Source: Kappaphycus alvarezii
Lineage: Eukaryota; Rhodophyta; Florideophyceae; Gigartinales; Solieriaceae
Assembly: GCA_002205965.3 (NCBI GenBank)
Contig: NADL03000517.1
Location: 310,001-374,000, forward strand
Direction: 5' to 3'
Length of the DNA stretch: 64,000 nt
This document shows, in pieces, positions 12,284 to 22,120 of the stretch. Each line of letters opens with the position of its first letter. Position 1 is the stretch's first letter. The position numbers and the translations under genes are program-made. The notes below the pieces were generated by a model. It was not told the origin of the DNA and made no database searches. It worked only from the letters and a program-made list of their open reading frames with translations.

Positions 12284-12432
12284 CGACACTCAACATTTCT
12301 CCACGAGTTGCTGTAAAATGTTCCTGGTCTTCTCCCGCTCTTCATTTCCTTTGCGAAGCTCTTCTATTAGGCTTTCGTTGGCAGCTTCTTGTTTTTTGAT
12401 GAACTCTGACAGCAAAGAATCGCGCGATTGTT

Positions 12433-12843
12433 TCATGCGCTTTCATGTCCTGCATGTCGGTAATTCGGAAGGGCTACTTCTGTCATCGGCTTAGTACTGA
12501 GCCAGTGATCATATATAGCTTTTCCATGCTCTAGCTCGTGGATCTGCTCAAAATATTCAGAAGTGTTGAAGAGATCTTCATCATCTGCGTCACGTCCCGA
12601 CTGTTTCAGTTTGGACATAAAGACGGAATATTCTTGTTTAATGCGATTGAATTTCTTTTGCCAACCTTTTGCCGTTCGTTTTCTGCCGTGGCTTTGTTCC
12701 GCAAGCTTGACAGCATCCGAAAACACTTCTTTCAAACTCTTCTTTTGCTGCTTACGGTTGCCGTATCCAGCTTTTTTCATCATACAAAACAGAAGGATAA
12801 CGATGTCGTTGTCGTAATTTGGCTTTTTTGGAGCAGCAGTTAA
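12433..12843 (-). CDS. Harbinger accessory Myb/SANT-like protein
   Basis: A minus-strand frame that starts at the latest at 12783 (ATGATG). It stays open upstream to about 12843, adding a segment with APKKPNYDND. Key features are a basic lysine-rich stretch (RKQQKKSLKEVF), then GWQKKFNRIKQEYSVFMSKL, then a segment with YFEQIHELEHGK and a tryptophan. This is the pattern of Myb/SANT-like DNA-binding proteins with a trailing plant-type homology. PIF/Harbinger elements use such a protein to import the transposase and recruit it to the ends. It appears unbroken, unlike the transposase. The family assignment rests on pattern and position. Confidence 0.6.
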   Translation of the reverse strand, partial: LTAAPKKPNYDNDIVILLFCMMKKAGYGNRKQQKKSLKEVFSDAVKLAEQSHGRKRTAKGWQKKFNRIKQEYSVFMSKLKQSGRDADDEDLFNTSEYFEQIHELEHGKAIYDHWLSTKPMTEVALPNYRHAGHESA

Positions 12844-13242
12844 TGGGTTGGGAAGTTATTTATTGTATGAAAGGGGACTGTTCAATGGACTGATTTGAGT
12901 TGGTTTTACAATACCATTGTCTGGGCCTGCTAGCGGTACGGATCTGTGAAGTGGAGCTTCAGAAAGAGGGTCAGGCTCGCATGGTATTACTGGAATGCTT
13001 GTCATGATTTGAACTGCAAAAAGTGGTCGTGGTAGACAAAGAGTGTGCCTTGGGATGCCGGCAGGTTTGAGCTCTTGGGGAATGTGTTGCGTGGTGAGTC
13101 TATAATTATGGCGGGAGATGGGCACTGGACAAAAAAATGTCCTATGGACAATTTCGCACGAAACCGTGTCTCACGGTGCACTTGTCCATGTCCATATGTG
13201 GAAACGGCCTAAAATATCACTATATTGCTAGCTGAGAGCTAA

Positions 13243-13400
13243 CAGGATGGTCCACGTCGTCCACCTGCAGAGACATGCGTGAAAAATAGCTTGCGCATCT
13301 GACGACCAGATAGTGCAACTGATGCGACTCAACGCGCGCTTGCGGATCACTCCGACAGGGGTGCCGAATACGAAAGCGTACGGTCGCTACTGAGTAAAAA
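13243..13400 (-). pseudogene. RLE non-LTR retrotransposon, 3' tail fragment (copy H)
   Basis: Read on the minus strand this gives a peptide ending in VDDVDHPV. It aligns with the C-terminus of copy D at 32551-33066, which ends in TDVDHPVSS, and with the same region of copy E at 33290-33421. The nucleotide motif GGATGGTCCACGTCG at 13245 matches GGATGGTCAACATCG at 32562. It is a 5'-truncated fragment of the family described at 30112. Confidence 0.6.
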
Positions 13401-13470
13401 CATTATTTATGGGACCAATATTGGTGTGTACTAATTACATTAACTGGGTGTACAGTTTTGAGATATGCAC

Positions 13471-13488
13471 TACTGTACTGTACTGTAC
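13471..13488. repeat. (TACTG)n pentanucleotide repeat upstream of cysteinyl-tRNA synthetase
   Basis: TACTGTACTGTACTGTAC: three and a half units of a 5-bp repeat containing the palindrome GTACTGTAC-like core. A related interrupted cluster follows at 13691-13732. Confidence 0.8.
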
Positions 13489-13690
13489 GTCGCGTAGTAT
13501 ACACATGTTTCTCTGTGGCACTGTGACGCAATCTACTGAATTTCTTCAACTGTTTCGAGTGCTTCAATCACCCTCTGGAACGCTTTTCTGAAGATGGCCA
13601 AAAATTAATCGAAATATTTCGGTATTGAGTACCTGGACACGAGTTACAGCTGTGGTAACCATAGTCAATTACAATAATATTTAGCAGCGT

Positions 13691-13732
13691 TGTACTGTAG
13701 TGTGTACTGTACTATACTGTACATGTGCGTAA
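13691..13732. repeat. Interrupted TACTG repeat cluster
   Basis: TGTACTGTAGTGTGTACTGT followed by ACTATACTGTACATG. Several TACTG/GTACT units with single-base interruptions, about 430-470 bp before the synthetase start. Confidence 0.7.
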
Positions 13733-14162
13733 TGCTGTACCGACAACTCAGCAGACTCAGTTTATGACAAAGGCTGCCCGCCATAATGAGATCAATCAAC
13801 AATCGTCAAGTACATCCCGTCCCAAGTCGTCGTCGACATTTACGCTGTCCCATTTCATGTATCGAGTGCCCTACTTTGTTCTTGCTCTCCCGCCTGCCTC
13901 TTAAGCTCCGAGCCGGCAGCGAGTAGAGTTGAAGGCACCGCTTTCTCGGACTGAACTGCAAACTACCCCGCTTCTATGCTTTGCCGATTCTGAATTGGGA
14001 GAGTGAGCGGACTGCTTAGGCCGCCTCGGATTTGTACTTGACGGATCGTGAGCAATTTCTGCTTCTGCCTCACGACGCGTGCCCCGATTCTGCCATCACA
14101 GTTATCAATCCCACTGAATTACCCTTCGACTCAAACGCTACAGTCTCCAGTACCTGTCATAT

Positions 14163-16126
14163 TTGAAGAACGAGCCGACAGACATGGAATGCTCTCATTA
14201 CTTTCCGTGGAAGGCCCCTGAGGACTCATCAAAGAGCAGACTGACCATGCTCAATAGTTTCACAGGCAAGAAGGAGCCATTTGTGCCACAGGGAGGTGGC
14301 AATCGATTGACTTGGTACATATGCGGTCCAACGGTGTACGACTCTGCCCACGTTGGGCACGCGTCCAACTATGTCCGATTTGATATTGTTCGCAGAATTC
14401 TCAGTGACTTTTTTGGTTACGACGTGGTTGTACAAATGAATGTCACAGATATTGGATGACAAAATAATCAAGCGTGCAAATGAACGTGGCATTCATGCCA
14501 ACGACCTCGCCCGCGAATTTGAGGAGGAGTTTCTGGAAGACATGGACAGACTCAACGTCATGCGACCAGATTTCCTTACTCGAGTTACGGAGTATGTACC
14601 GGAAGTAATTGAATACGTTGAAAAGATTATGGAGAATGGGTTCGCCTACGAGAGCTCTGGATCAGTCTATTTTGATACAAGGGCCTTCGAAGCAGCAGGG
14701 CATGACTATGGAAAGCTCGAGCCATGGTCGTGGGTAACCAGGAGTTGCTTGAAGAAGGTGAGGGGGCTCTGTCTACAACGGACGAGGCCTTTCGGGAGCA
14801 GAAAAGGTCCTCCAACGACTTTGTTCTTTGGAAGAAAAGCAAGGAAGATGAGCCGAAATGGGAATCGCCCTTGGGGTTTCGGGAGGCCGGGATGGCACAT
14901 AGAGTGCTCAGCGATGGCTTCAAATGTACTTGGCTCAGTAATAGATATACATGCTGGCGGTGTCGACTTGCGGTTCCCCCACCATTCCAACGAAGTCGCG
15001 CAGTCCGAAGCATACCACTGCTCACACCAATGGGTCAACTACTTTCTCCATTCTGGCCATCTGCACATTGAGGGTCTGAAGATGTCAAATCCTTGAAGAA
15101 CTTTATTACCATTCGGAAATGCTTGGAAAGGTTCAATGCGAGACAGATACGGTTATCTTTTCTCAAGCATCGATACGATGCCCCCATGAACTATTCAGAA
15201 CATGCCATGGAAGAATCGATCGCCCTCGATAGGACTCTAACAGACTTCTACGGAAACTTAAAGGCGATCCTGCGGGATATATCAAGAAAGGACCCTAAGA
15301 CGTACCGGGTGCGGCCGCGAAATGTAGAGCTGGAGCTCAGCAAGGAACTAGAACGGAGGCAGAAAGTTATCTATGACTGCCTCGCGAATAATTTTGATAC
15401 CCCGGGAGCGTTGCGCGAGGCTCTAAATATGATCCGCTCAACGAATGCTTACATAGCGACGCATGGCCTGGATCAAATGCGGCTTTGCTGGAGACTATCG
15501 GTCGTTACCTGACCAAGATTTTCAAGGTGTTTGGACTATGCAATGAGAGCGTTGGAAACATCGGATATGGAGAAGATGGTGCGGCAGACGGTCATTCCAG
15601 GGAGAGCGCAATTGGTCCTGTGCTGGATGTGTTGAGCGAGTTCCGAGATTCTGTGCGCAGTCTTGCGCGAAAAGAGAAAAGCGAAGCGAGCCGTGCGATT
15701 CTAACATTAAGTGATAAAATGCGGGACGAGCAGCTGCCGCCTCTTGGGGTGCGACTGGAGGATCGCGGAGTTGACCAGCCGTCAGTGTGGAAGTTAGAGG
15801 ATGCGGCGGCCCTGGTGATGGAACTTGCAAGGAAACGTGAGGCGGAGCAGAAAAAGAAAGAGGAAGTAGCGCGTCAGAAGGCAGCCAAAGCTGCGAAGCT
15901 GGCTCAGGATCTTGAAAAGGGAAGGCTTGCACCTGAGTTGCTTTTCAAGGAAGGTTCAGAATATAAGGGCAAATACTCGACTTTCGATGATAACGGGATG
16001 CCGACCCGAGACTCTGACGGAAATGTGCTGAGTAAATCTGCCTTGAAGGGACTTGCGAAAGCGAAGGCGAGGCAAGAGAAGTTGCATGCGAAGTTCCTGA
16101 AATCTAATCTCTCCGTTAACAGATAA
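14163..16126 (+). CDS. Cysteinyl-tRNA synthetase, cytosolic type (frameshifted as read)
   Basis: Class I synthetase that attaches cysteine to tRNA-Cys. The blocks in order are WYICGPTVYDSAHVGHAS (zinc ligand Cys plus HIGH-type box), NVTDI then DDKIIKRA (family signature), RPGWHIECSAM and IDIHAGGVDLRFPHH (catalytic core with zinc ligands), and KMS followed by KNF (KMSKS loop). A charged Lys/Ala/Glu-rich C-terminal extension ending near KLHAKFL is typical of eukaryotic cytosolic enzymes. Five single-base indels change frame near 14454, 14721, 14876, 15089 and 15470, yet every motif is preserved across them. The usual length (about 650 residues) is retained. ATG at 14163 or 14184 could start it; neither is decided by sequence. 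TACTG repeats lie upstream. Confidence 0.9.
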
Positions 16127-16129
16127 GCA

Positions 16130-17322
16130 GCTGAGCCAGCAAGGTGAAAGCATCGACAGACTACTTAAAAGGATAGGTGTTCCGTTGGAGATATTGCAGA
16201 TAGGAGTGTTCAAGGTTGGGTTCTTGATCGCCAAACGGTTCGACGGTGTATTGGAAAGTAGACCTCTTTTAACTTCATTTGAGACTTAGTAAACCGGTTT
16301 GGTCTCACATGGCTGAAATCTACCTATTTGTACTGTAATGGACCAGCAAAATCGTCATCCTGACCGAGGAACTCGAGAGGATAACAAGATTTGCCCAACA
16401 ATTCCACGTTCCGAAGCATGGGACTCGTAAAGGTTGCGTATGCCAAAGTCGCGAAGCATCATCACCCAGATTTTGTCCAGTCTTCGTATTTACCGGATCC
16501 GGCGGTTGAACCTCAGAACATATCGTCAATTGCCTGCTGAAGCGAAATTGCTTTCTTCTCAACGCCTGTTGTACTTCTGCTTTTCTCGATTCACGTCGGT
16601 GAATATTTTAACTTTTCTCCAAATGAACGTCTTCGCGACAGTTACCTAGGAATATGCAGGTACATTCCGGTTAAGTCACTTCTAACGGTTGCGGCCGTAG
16701 GTCTGTCCAGAATTGGTCTGGGCTTTTTGCAGACATTGCCCGGGAGAGCCAATAGCGGTTTGTCGGATACTGGAATTTACGGTGCTGGTTTGCTGACTAT
16801 TTTCGATCGTATGATTCCACCGCGTGTACTCTCGCTCTGGCTTCATCTGTTGCCTTTCCTCCGCTACCTACCGCACCAAGCTTCCGATCAACAAGCAGAC
16901 CCACGCCCTCTAGATGGGAAGCTTTACACAATTCAACTACGTTCTTCGAAGCCTAATTGATCAATCCTAGACCCGGCAGCCAATCTGCCCGGGATGCCAA
17001 AATGCTGTGGGCCGTGGGAGGGGTTCAACGGAGGTGAGAGGACGTCGAAAGCAAAGAAGGGCCGGTGACCTACGCTAGGGAGCAGAAAACAGACTTCCTA
17101 CTGACAAGCGAGGCCAGCTAAGTTGAACACATGCCGAGTAAAGACATAGTGAATGGTATCGTGACGATGAATAGCACCAAAGCAAGACTCGCATACCAAT
17201 ACGTGGTTTCCGCGACGGTACATGGCCGAGAGGCGATATCGGCAGTGGATTAGGGTGACCGAGAAAGAGGTATCGGCGAAGCATCTCAAACCTGACACCG
17301 CTATGGGCATGGGTGGAGGCAG
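16130..17322. other. Region without a recognised gene
   Basis: Only short frames. One 62-codon frame (16101-16289, +) overlaps the end of the synthetase in another phase and ends in a clean stop, but I recognise nothing in it. 16434-16649 and 16727-16960 are short and featureless. From about 17040 the sequence may already belong to non-LTR copy A, whose 5' part is unreadable. Confidence 0.5.
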
Positions 17323-19128
17323 ATGCGTGAGAAGTACGGAAAGAAGTGGGGCCAGGACGAGTTGCTCGACGTAGTGGGGACTTGGCGCTACGGTCACCGG
17401 GATATGGATAGGTGGCCCAAAAAGCGTCCTCCCGAAGAGCACAGGCAGAACCAGCTTGCAGCGCCTGAATTAGGAACGAGTTGGTACGATAAGGACCCTG
17501 GGCAAGGGCTTAATGGACATGGGTTCTTAAGAGGGCGGATGGTAAACATGCTGCAGACCAAGACACCATCGCTATGTCGTTTTCTGAACATATTGTATGC
17601 TCTCGACAAGCCGCAGATGATTTTGCCTGTAGCGTCTGCACAAGACATCCCCAACCAACAAGGGGACTCGGCAAGCATGCTGATGTTTTCCCTTTTGGTG
17701 CATCCATTGGCAACGGAAATTGCTGAGCAAACACACCTCTGTTCACGCAGATGGTACGCGGATGACTGCACCCTCACAGGCATCGCGCGGAGCGCGAAAA
17801 AGCAGTCGAGATCCTCAGCTCCAGAGGACCCGTCATGGCTTGTATTTGAATCCGGCAAACGGACGTCTACTCCGGCCGTTCCAGCCTGGTAACAGGGCAT
17901 CGCCACTATTGCACTGCTTCCTAAGAAAGAACTTTTGCACCGAAGGCGTTGACCTCCTTGGTGCCCCGCTTGGTTCGCCCTAATTCATGAAGAAATTCCT
18001 CAATGAGAAAATCAGCGCCCGCAAACAACCTTTGTCGCTTAGTGACAGTATCAGAGACGCGCGCATTCGGTTCTATCTTCACCGGGTGTGTGCTTCGGCT
18101 TGTAAGCTTCAGCATGTGATGAAGCTATCCCCGCTGGGAGTGACCACTGCCATTGCACTGAGATTTGACGAGGAGCTGTTGGAATTTTGCTCGAGCTTAA
18201 ATAATGTGCCAATGAACGGTGCAGTTCGACAGCAAGTGTCCCTACCTTTGCGGCACGCCCGTAACGGCCTCACACCTGTGGTGGCGCTGAATTTCGCAGC
18301 AAATGCGGCGAGGATAATTTACGTCGAGAAATGCAAAAGCCCCGATGAGACTGGTGCGTCTGAATACCGAGCGCATAGATACGCGGAAGCGGATGGCCAC
18401 CTCTTGAAGTTTGTCCGAAGGCTCCATGCGTCCTTCGCTGACGGAGATGGGGTCTTCCGGATTCATTAATAGCGGCAAACCTTGTTGCCAAGCCGATAAG
18501 TCATACAACATTCTATGTTGAACCTCGTTCGAGTCTGCAGCAGCGTCTTTCTTGAAGGATAATGAAGGGGTGAAGTCTCTCAACTCCGTAACGCACTCGA
18601 AAGCTGATATTCGGCGAATGTTCCGCAGCAGCATTCCTCACCGCACATCCGTCCATGGTCATCTGAACATAGAACAAGATGTGGACAGTGATGCTACGTC
18701 GCCATCTCGGAGTTCCCGTGTTTGATGACACTGCACCGCTGTGGTGCGTGGAGTGCCCTAGGCCCATGGATCATTCAGGAGACCATGCAGCAGTCCTACC
18801 CGCATGCAGCAGTGGTGAAAGTGCATTTGGCCTAGAGCTGTCTAAGGCACAAGTCGGCGTTCAATACGAGGTAAAGTACGTGCTTCCTGGACTGTATGCA
18901 CGACACGCGGACATTCTAGTGCACCTACGGTCTGTCGCAGCGAGCACTCCGCCTCGTCTCCCGGTGACGTACGACGTCAACTTATCGTCGCCATACCAGG
19001 AGTGCCATACGTCATTTGGAGCACGGGAAGCGCAAGCTGTGTCAATACAGAAGAAAAGCTGGAGACGAGTAGCTTCGCCACAACAGTGGGAGCCATCCCT
19101 GGCGAGGCACTGCCGGCACGATCGTTGA
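17323..19128 (+). mobile_element. RLE-type non-LTR retrotransposon, decayed (copy A)
   Basis: Reverse transcriptase remnants: QQGDSASMLMFSLLVHPL (the G-D-P-x-S motif region) followed by RRWYADDCTL (catalytic Y-A-D-D) at 17650-17780. A thumb/connection region with FYLHRVCASACKLQHVM follows at 17987-18469. 18679-19128 gives a zinc-binding stretch (CVECPRPMDHSGDH) and then the restriction-like endonuclease core (HADILV, then PVTYDVNLSSP, spacing about 20). The order RT, zinc motif, PD-(D/E)xK-like nuclease is that of R2/NeSL/Utopia-type elements with the nuclease C-terminal. The frame is broken in several places. Confidence 0.7.
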
Positions 19129-19149
19129 GTAGGATAGAATGGGCATTGT

Positions 19150-20330
19150 CAAAAAGACGTAAATTCCATCGGCTATAGATGATTCCCATGAGTTCTTGGC
19201 CCCCTTCCAATTGGCCAACGGGATCAAGGCCGGTACAGATGGCATCGTCCGCGATGTTCGCACCTTGCTGCGCTGGGTTTCCTGTGACTCTCACGTCGCA
19301 ACCGTTCTCAATGACTTTCGCGACGCCTACAGTGACGTTGATGGGCAGTCAGTGCTGGACGTCCTTCCATCCCGTCCACTGTAGATTGCATGGTTCGCTA
19401 ACATGATTTATGGTCGGACCCAGCCACAATTAATCATTCCGAACAGCGACCATATAATTCTACCTGGTACACAGGACGCCCAGAAGGGGGAACCCTGCTA
19501 GCATGCTGCTTTTCTCTCACGCGATCAAGTCACTCATTCAGCGTATAGTCGTAGAGGACGGTATTTTGTATAATCAGTGGTACGCCGATGACGGCACGAT
19601 CATTGGACTACCGGACGGGCTCCAGCGAGCGTTCCGGTCCCTTGCCCGACACAGCTCGGTTCCTGGCATACATATCAAACATCAGCAGGGCCGCATTTTC
19701 TAACCGCATACCTTGCGTCGGACTGCGCCCCTTTCCTCGCCCAGTTACCCCTCTCCGCGTGCGCTGGCGCCGGATTCGATATCCTTGGCTCCCCGGTTGG
19801 TACCGCGACCTTTACCAAGGCGTTTCTCCGAAGAAAAATTGCATGCGCCGCCGCACATTCAAGCTCCTTGAACACATCTAGGACTCGCCGGCCCGTTTCC
19901 GTATGCACAGACTTTGTGCATCGGCATGCTGCGTCACGCCCGCGTTCAAACCTATCGACCCACAACATGCTTCTTACCCTGCAACTGGTTCGACTCCTTG
20001 CAGAGATCCTCCTACTAGTCCCTACGTGACGTAGCTCTCACAGACTCAGCCTGATGCAAGCGTGTCTCCCGCTGCGCCTCGGCGGTCAAAGTTTCCCACT
20101 GATCGGCCCTTTCCTCCATGAAACAGTTTACTTCCAGCCCGCGCTTGCTACGACAGGTCCTTCTTCTTTGCAGGCCAACCAAGAGCGCCCTTCGTGAGTT
20201 TGTACGCCCCTCCACGCCAATTGCGTCGTCACCGACCTCGCACCTCGACCCTGCCACCTTGCTGACACGGTATGATAGATGTCCTCATGTGGTTGTCGGC
20301 GCGATGGCCATAATTTGCACGCCACACCGC
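19150..20330 (+). mobile_element. RLE-type non-LTR retrotransposon, RT portion (copy B)
   Basis: Follows copy A directly. PFQLANGIKAGTDGIV and VATVLNDFRDAYSDVDGQ are the RT palm segment and correspond residue by residue to copy G (FQTANDVKAGMNAIV; VATILIDARNAFNCVD). The first catalytic aspartate has become asparagine (LND) here. SMLLFSHAIKSLIQ and NQWYADDGTI give motifs C and D around 19500-19600, followed by DILGSPVGT near 19780. The nuclease part is missing or unreadable. It lies just upstream of Rpt1. Confidence 0.7.
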
Positions 20331-20375
20331 ACGTGGCCGACGTGGACCATTAAGAGAAGCTCAACTTTTCGTCGG

Positions 20376-20392
20376 ACTATACTACTGTACAG
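20376..20392. repeat. TACTGTAC motif upstream of Rpt1
   Basis: ACTATACTACTGTACAG. A short, imperfect member of the TACTG repeat seen before the other host genes, about 360 bp before the proposed Rpt1 start. Confidence 0.6.
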
Positions 20393-20748
20393 AGCACTTC
20401 AAATGACAACATGGTTTTTGAAATTGAAATATGCTTACAGTATATTACTAGACGGTAATCTGTAATTTCTTTATTCACATTAGTACCTGTGTTACCCTCC
20501 AGCAAGTGGCATTTAAATGAAAAACCCTTTAATTTTTGGACTGCGGTCTGAACCCGACAATAACTTTGCAGCAGTCCACGCGACCTCGTACGCAATCGCC
20601 TCTCTGCCTGCGTTGACTGCTCAGTCATCAGTCTCATTGACATTCACAAACAACCGCGAAACAATTATCTTTTGTGAGTCCTACGCGAAACTACTCGCGG
20701 TTTCGCTGTGCTTCGACGAATTGACATTCCTAACAACGAAACCACGAC

Positions 20749-22009
20749 ATGACAGCCGCGACGATAGGACAGATGACGGGCCCATCCAAACTCTCGACGA
20801 AGGCGATATTGCATTGCTGAAGACCTACGCTTGGGTCCTATTCTTCTGCTATAAAAGCTTGAAAAGGAAATCAAGGACAAGGCAAAGCAGGTCGATGAAT
20901 TGTGCGGCATAAAGAATCAGATACTGGGTTGGCACCCCCATCGCAGTGGGATCTCGTCAAGGACAAGCAGAGCATCATTGAAGAACAGCCTCTTCAAGTC
21001 GCCCGTTGTACAAAGATCATAACAGAGGAAAATGAGGAGTCAAAGTACGTCATCAATGTCAAACAATTGCAAAGTTTGTCGTCAGTCTTGGTGATCGCGT
21101 CGCTCCTACAGATATCGAAGAGGGCATGCGCGTTGGCGTCGATCGTAACAAGTATCAAATACAGATACCTCTCCCGCCGAAGATTGATGCCTCCGTTACA
21201 ATGATGACAGTTGAGGAAAAACCAGACGTTACCTACAATGATGTGGGCGGCGCCAAAGAGTCCATTGAGCGAATTCGCGAGGTAGTCGAGTTACCACTAC
21301 TCAACCCGAAAAGTTTGTCGCACTGGGAATTGATCCTCCTAAAGGTGTCTTGTTGTATGGACCGCCTGGAACTGGAAAGACATTATTGGCACGTGCGTTG
21401 CCAACCGAACGGATGCCTTTTATTCGCGTCATAGGGTCGGAGCTGGTCCAAAAGTATACGGGAGAAGGTGCTCGTATGGTGCGCGAACTGTTTGAATTGG
21501 CTCGTACGAAGCGTGCCTGCATCGTATTTTTTGATGAAGTTGATGCTATAGGCGGAGCTCGCTTTGACGATGGTCAAGGAGGCGATAACGAAGTCCAGAG
21601 AACTATGCTGGAGATCCTCAACCAGCTCGATGGCTTTAGTGCGCGCGGTAATATTAAGGTTCTCATGGCCACGAATAGGCCAGATACTCTCGATCCGGCC
21701 CTCTTGCGACCGGCCGCCTTGATCGTAAGATTGAGGTCGGGCTGCCAGACTTGGAGGGGCGTACGCAGATTTTCAAGATCCATGGACGGTCCATTAACTG
21801 CGAGCGTGATATTCGATGGGATCTCCTTGCTCGCCTTTGTCCGAACGCGACTGGCTGACATTCGCTCGGTTTGCACAGAGGCCGGCATGTTTGCAATTCG
21901 TGCACGTCGCAAGACTGTAACGGAAAAGGACTTTTTGGATTCCATTGCGAAGGTTATCCAAGGCTACGCCAAATTTAGCGCCACTGCCAAGTATCTCGTG
22001 TATAATTAA
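20749..22009 (+). CDS. 26S proteasome regulatory ATPase subunit Rpt1 (frameshifted as read)
   Basis: AAA+ ATPase of the 19S base that unfolds ubiquitinated substrates and opens the 20S gate. N-terminal [25 protein letters not shown] and the OB-fold stretch CTKII...YVINVKQ are Rpt1-specific. The AAA domain has [13 protein letters not shown] (Walker A, near 21353), [18 protein letters not shown] (Walker B), [13 protein letters not shown] (sensor 1) and the C-terminal [17 protein letters not shown]. The protein ends in YN, one residue after the family's usual Y-x-V/T pattern. At least seven single-base frame changes interrupt it (near 20828, 20857, 20900, 21070, 21320, 21705 and 21855). The start is uncertain: ATG at 20749 is out of phase with the first conserved block. 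A short 5' intron is possible, since a branch-like CCTAAC precedes an AG at 20756. Confidence 0.92.
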
Positions 22010-22120
22010 ACGGCGAATCTCTAGCCTACACCACGGATTGGGTTCTTAAATCTCACGTTAGTTTGCCCCTCACGTCGATTATCGACAACTCGTGAATATA
22101 TGAAACCAATAATTAGAGCT

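Larger units (their letters stand above)
10870..13209 (+). mobile_element. PIF/Harbinger DNA transposon with TIRs and TAA duplication
   Basis: A 2340-bp element. The left end GGACGTTTCTACACAT (from 10870) pairs with the reverse complement of the right end, GGCCGTTTCCACATAT (from 13209). Similarity continues for about 34 bp through a shared GGACA.AGTGC block. TAA stands immediately outside both ends (10867-10869 and 13210-13212), the 3-bp T-W-A target duplication typical of this superfamily. Inside are a transposase (+) and a Myb/SANT-like ORF (-) in convergent orientation, the classical two-gene arrangement. Confidence 0.85.
13405..14162. other. Gene upstream region with pentanucleotide repeats
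   Basis: Non-coding DNA upstream of cysteinyl-tRNA synthetase. It holds a (TACTG)n run at 13471-13488 and a second imperfect cluster at 13691-13732. I see no further gene. Confidence 0.5.

Noticed and set aside
14627..15038. Minus-strand ORFs over the synthetase catalytic core
   Set aside because: Shadows of a clearly recognisable plus-strand gene.
16101..16289. 62-codon frame overlapping the synthetase 3' end
   Set aside because: It overlaps in another phase and has no recognisable family. It might be the true C-terminus after one more indel, but nothing supports that.
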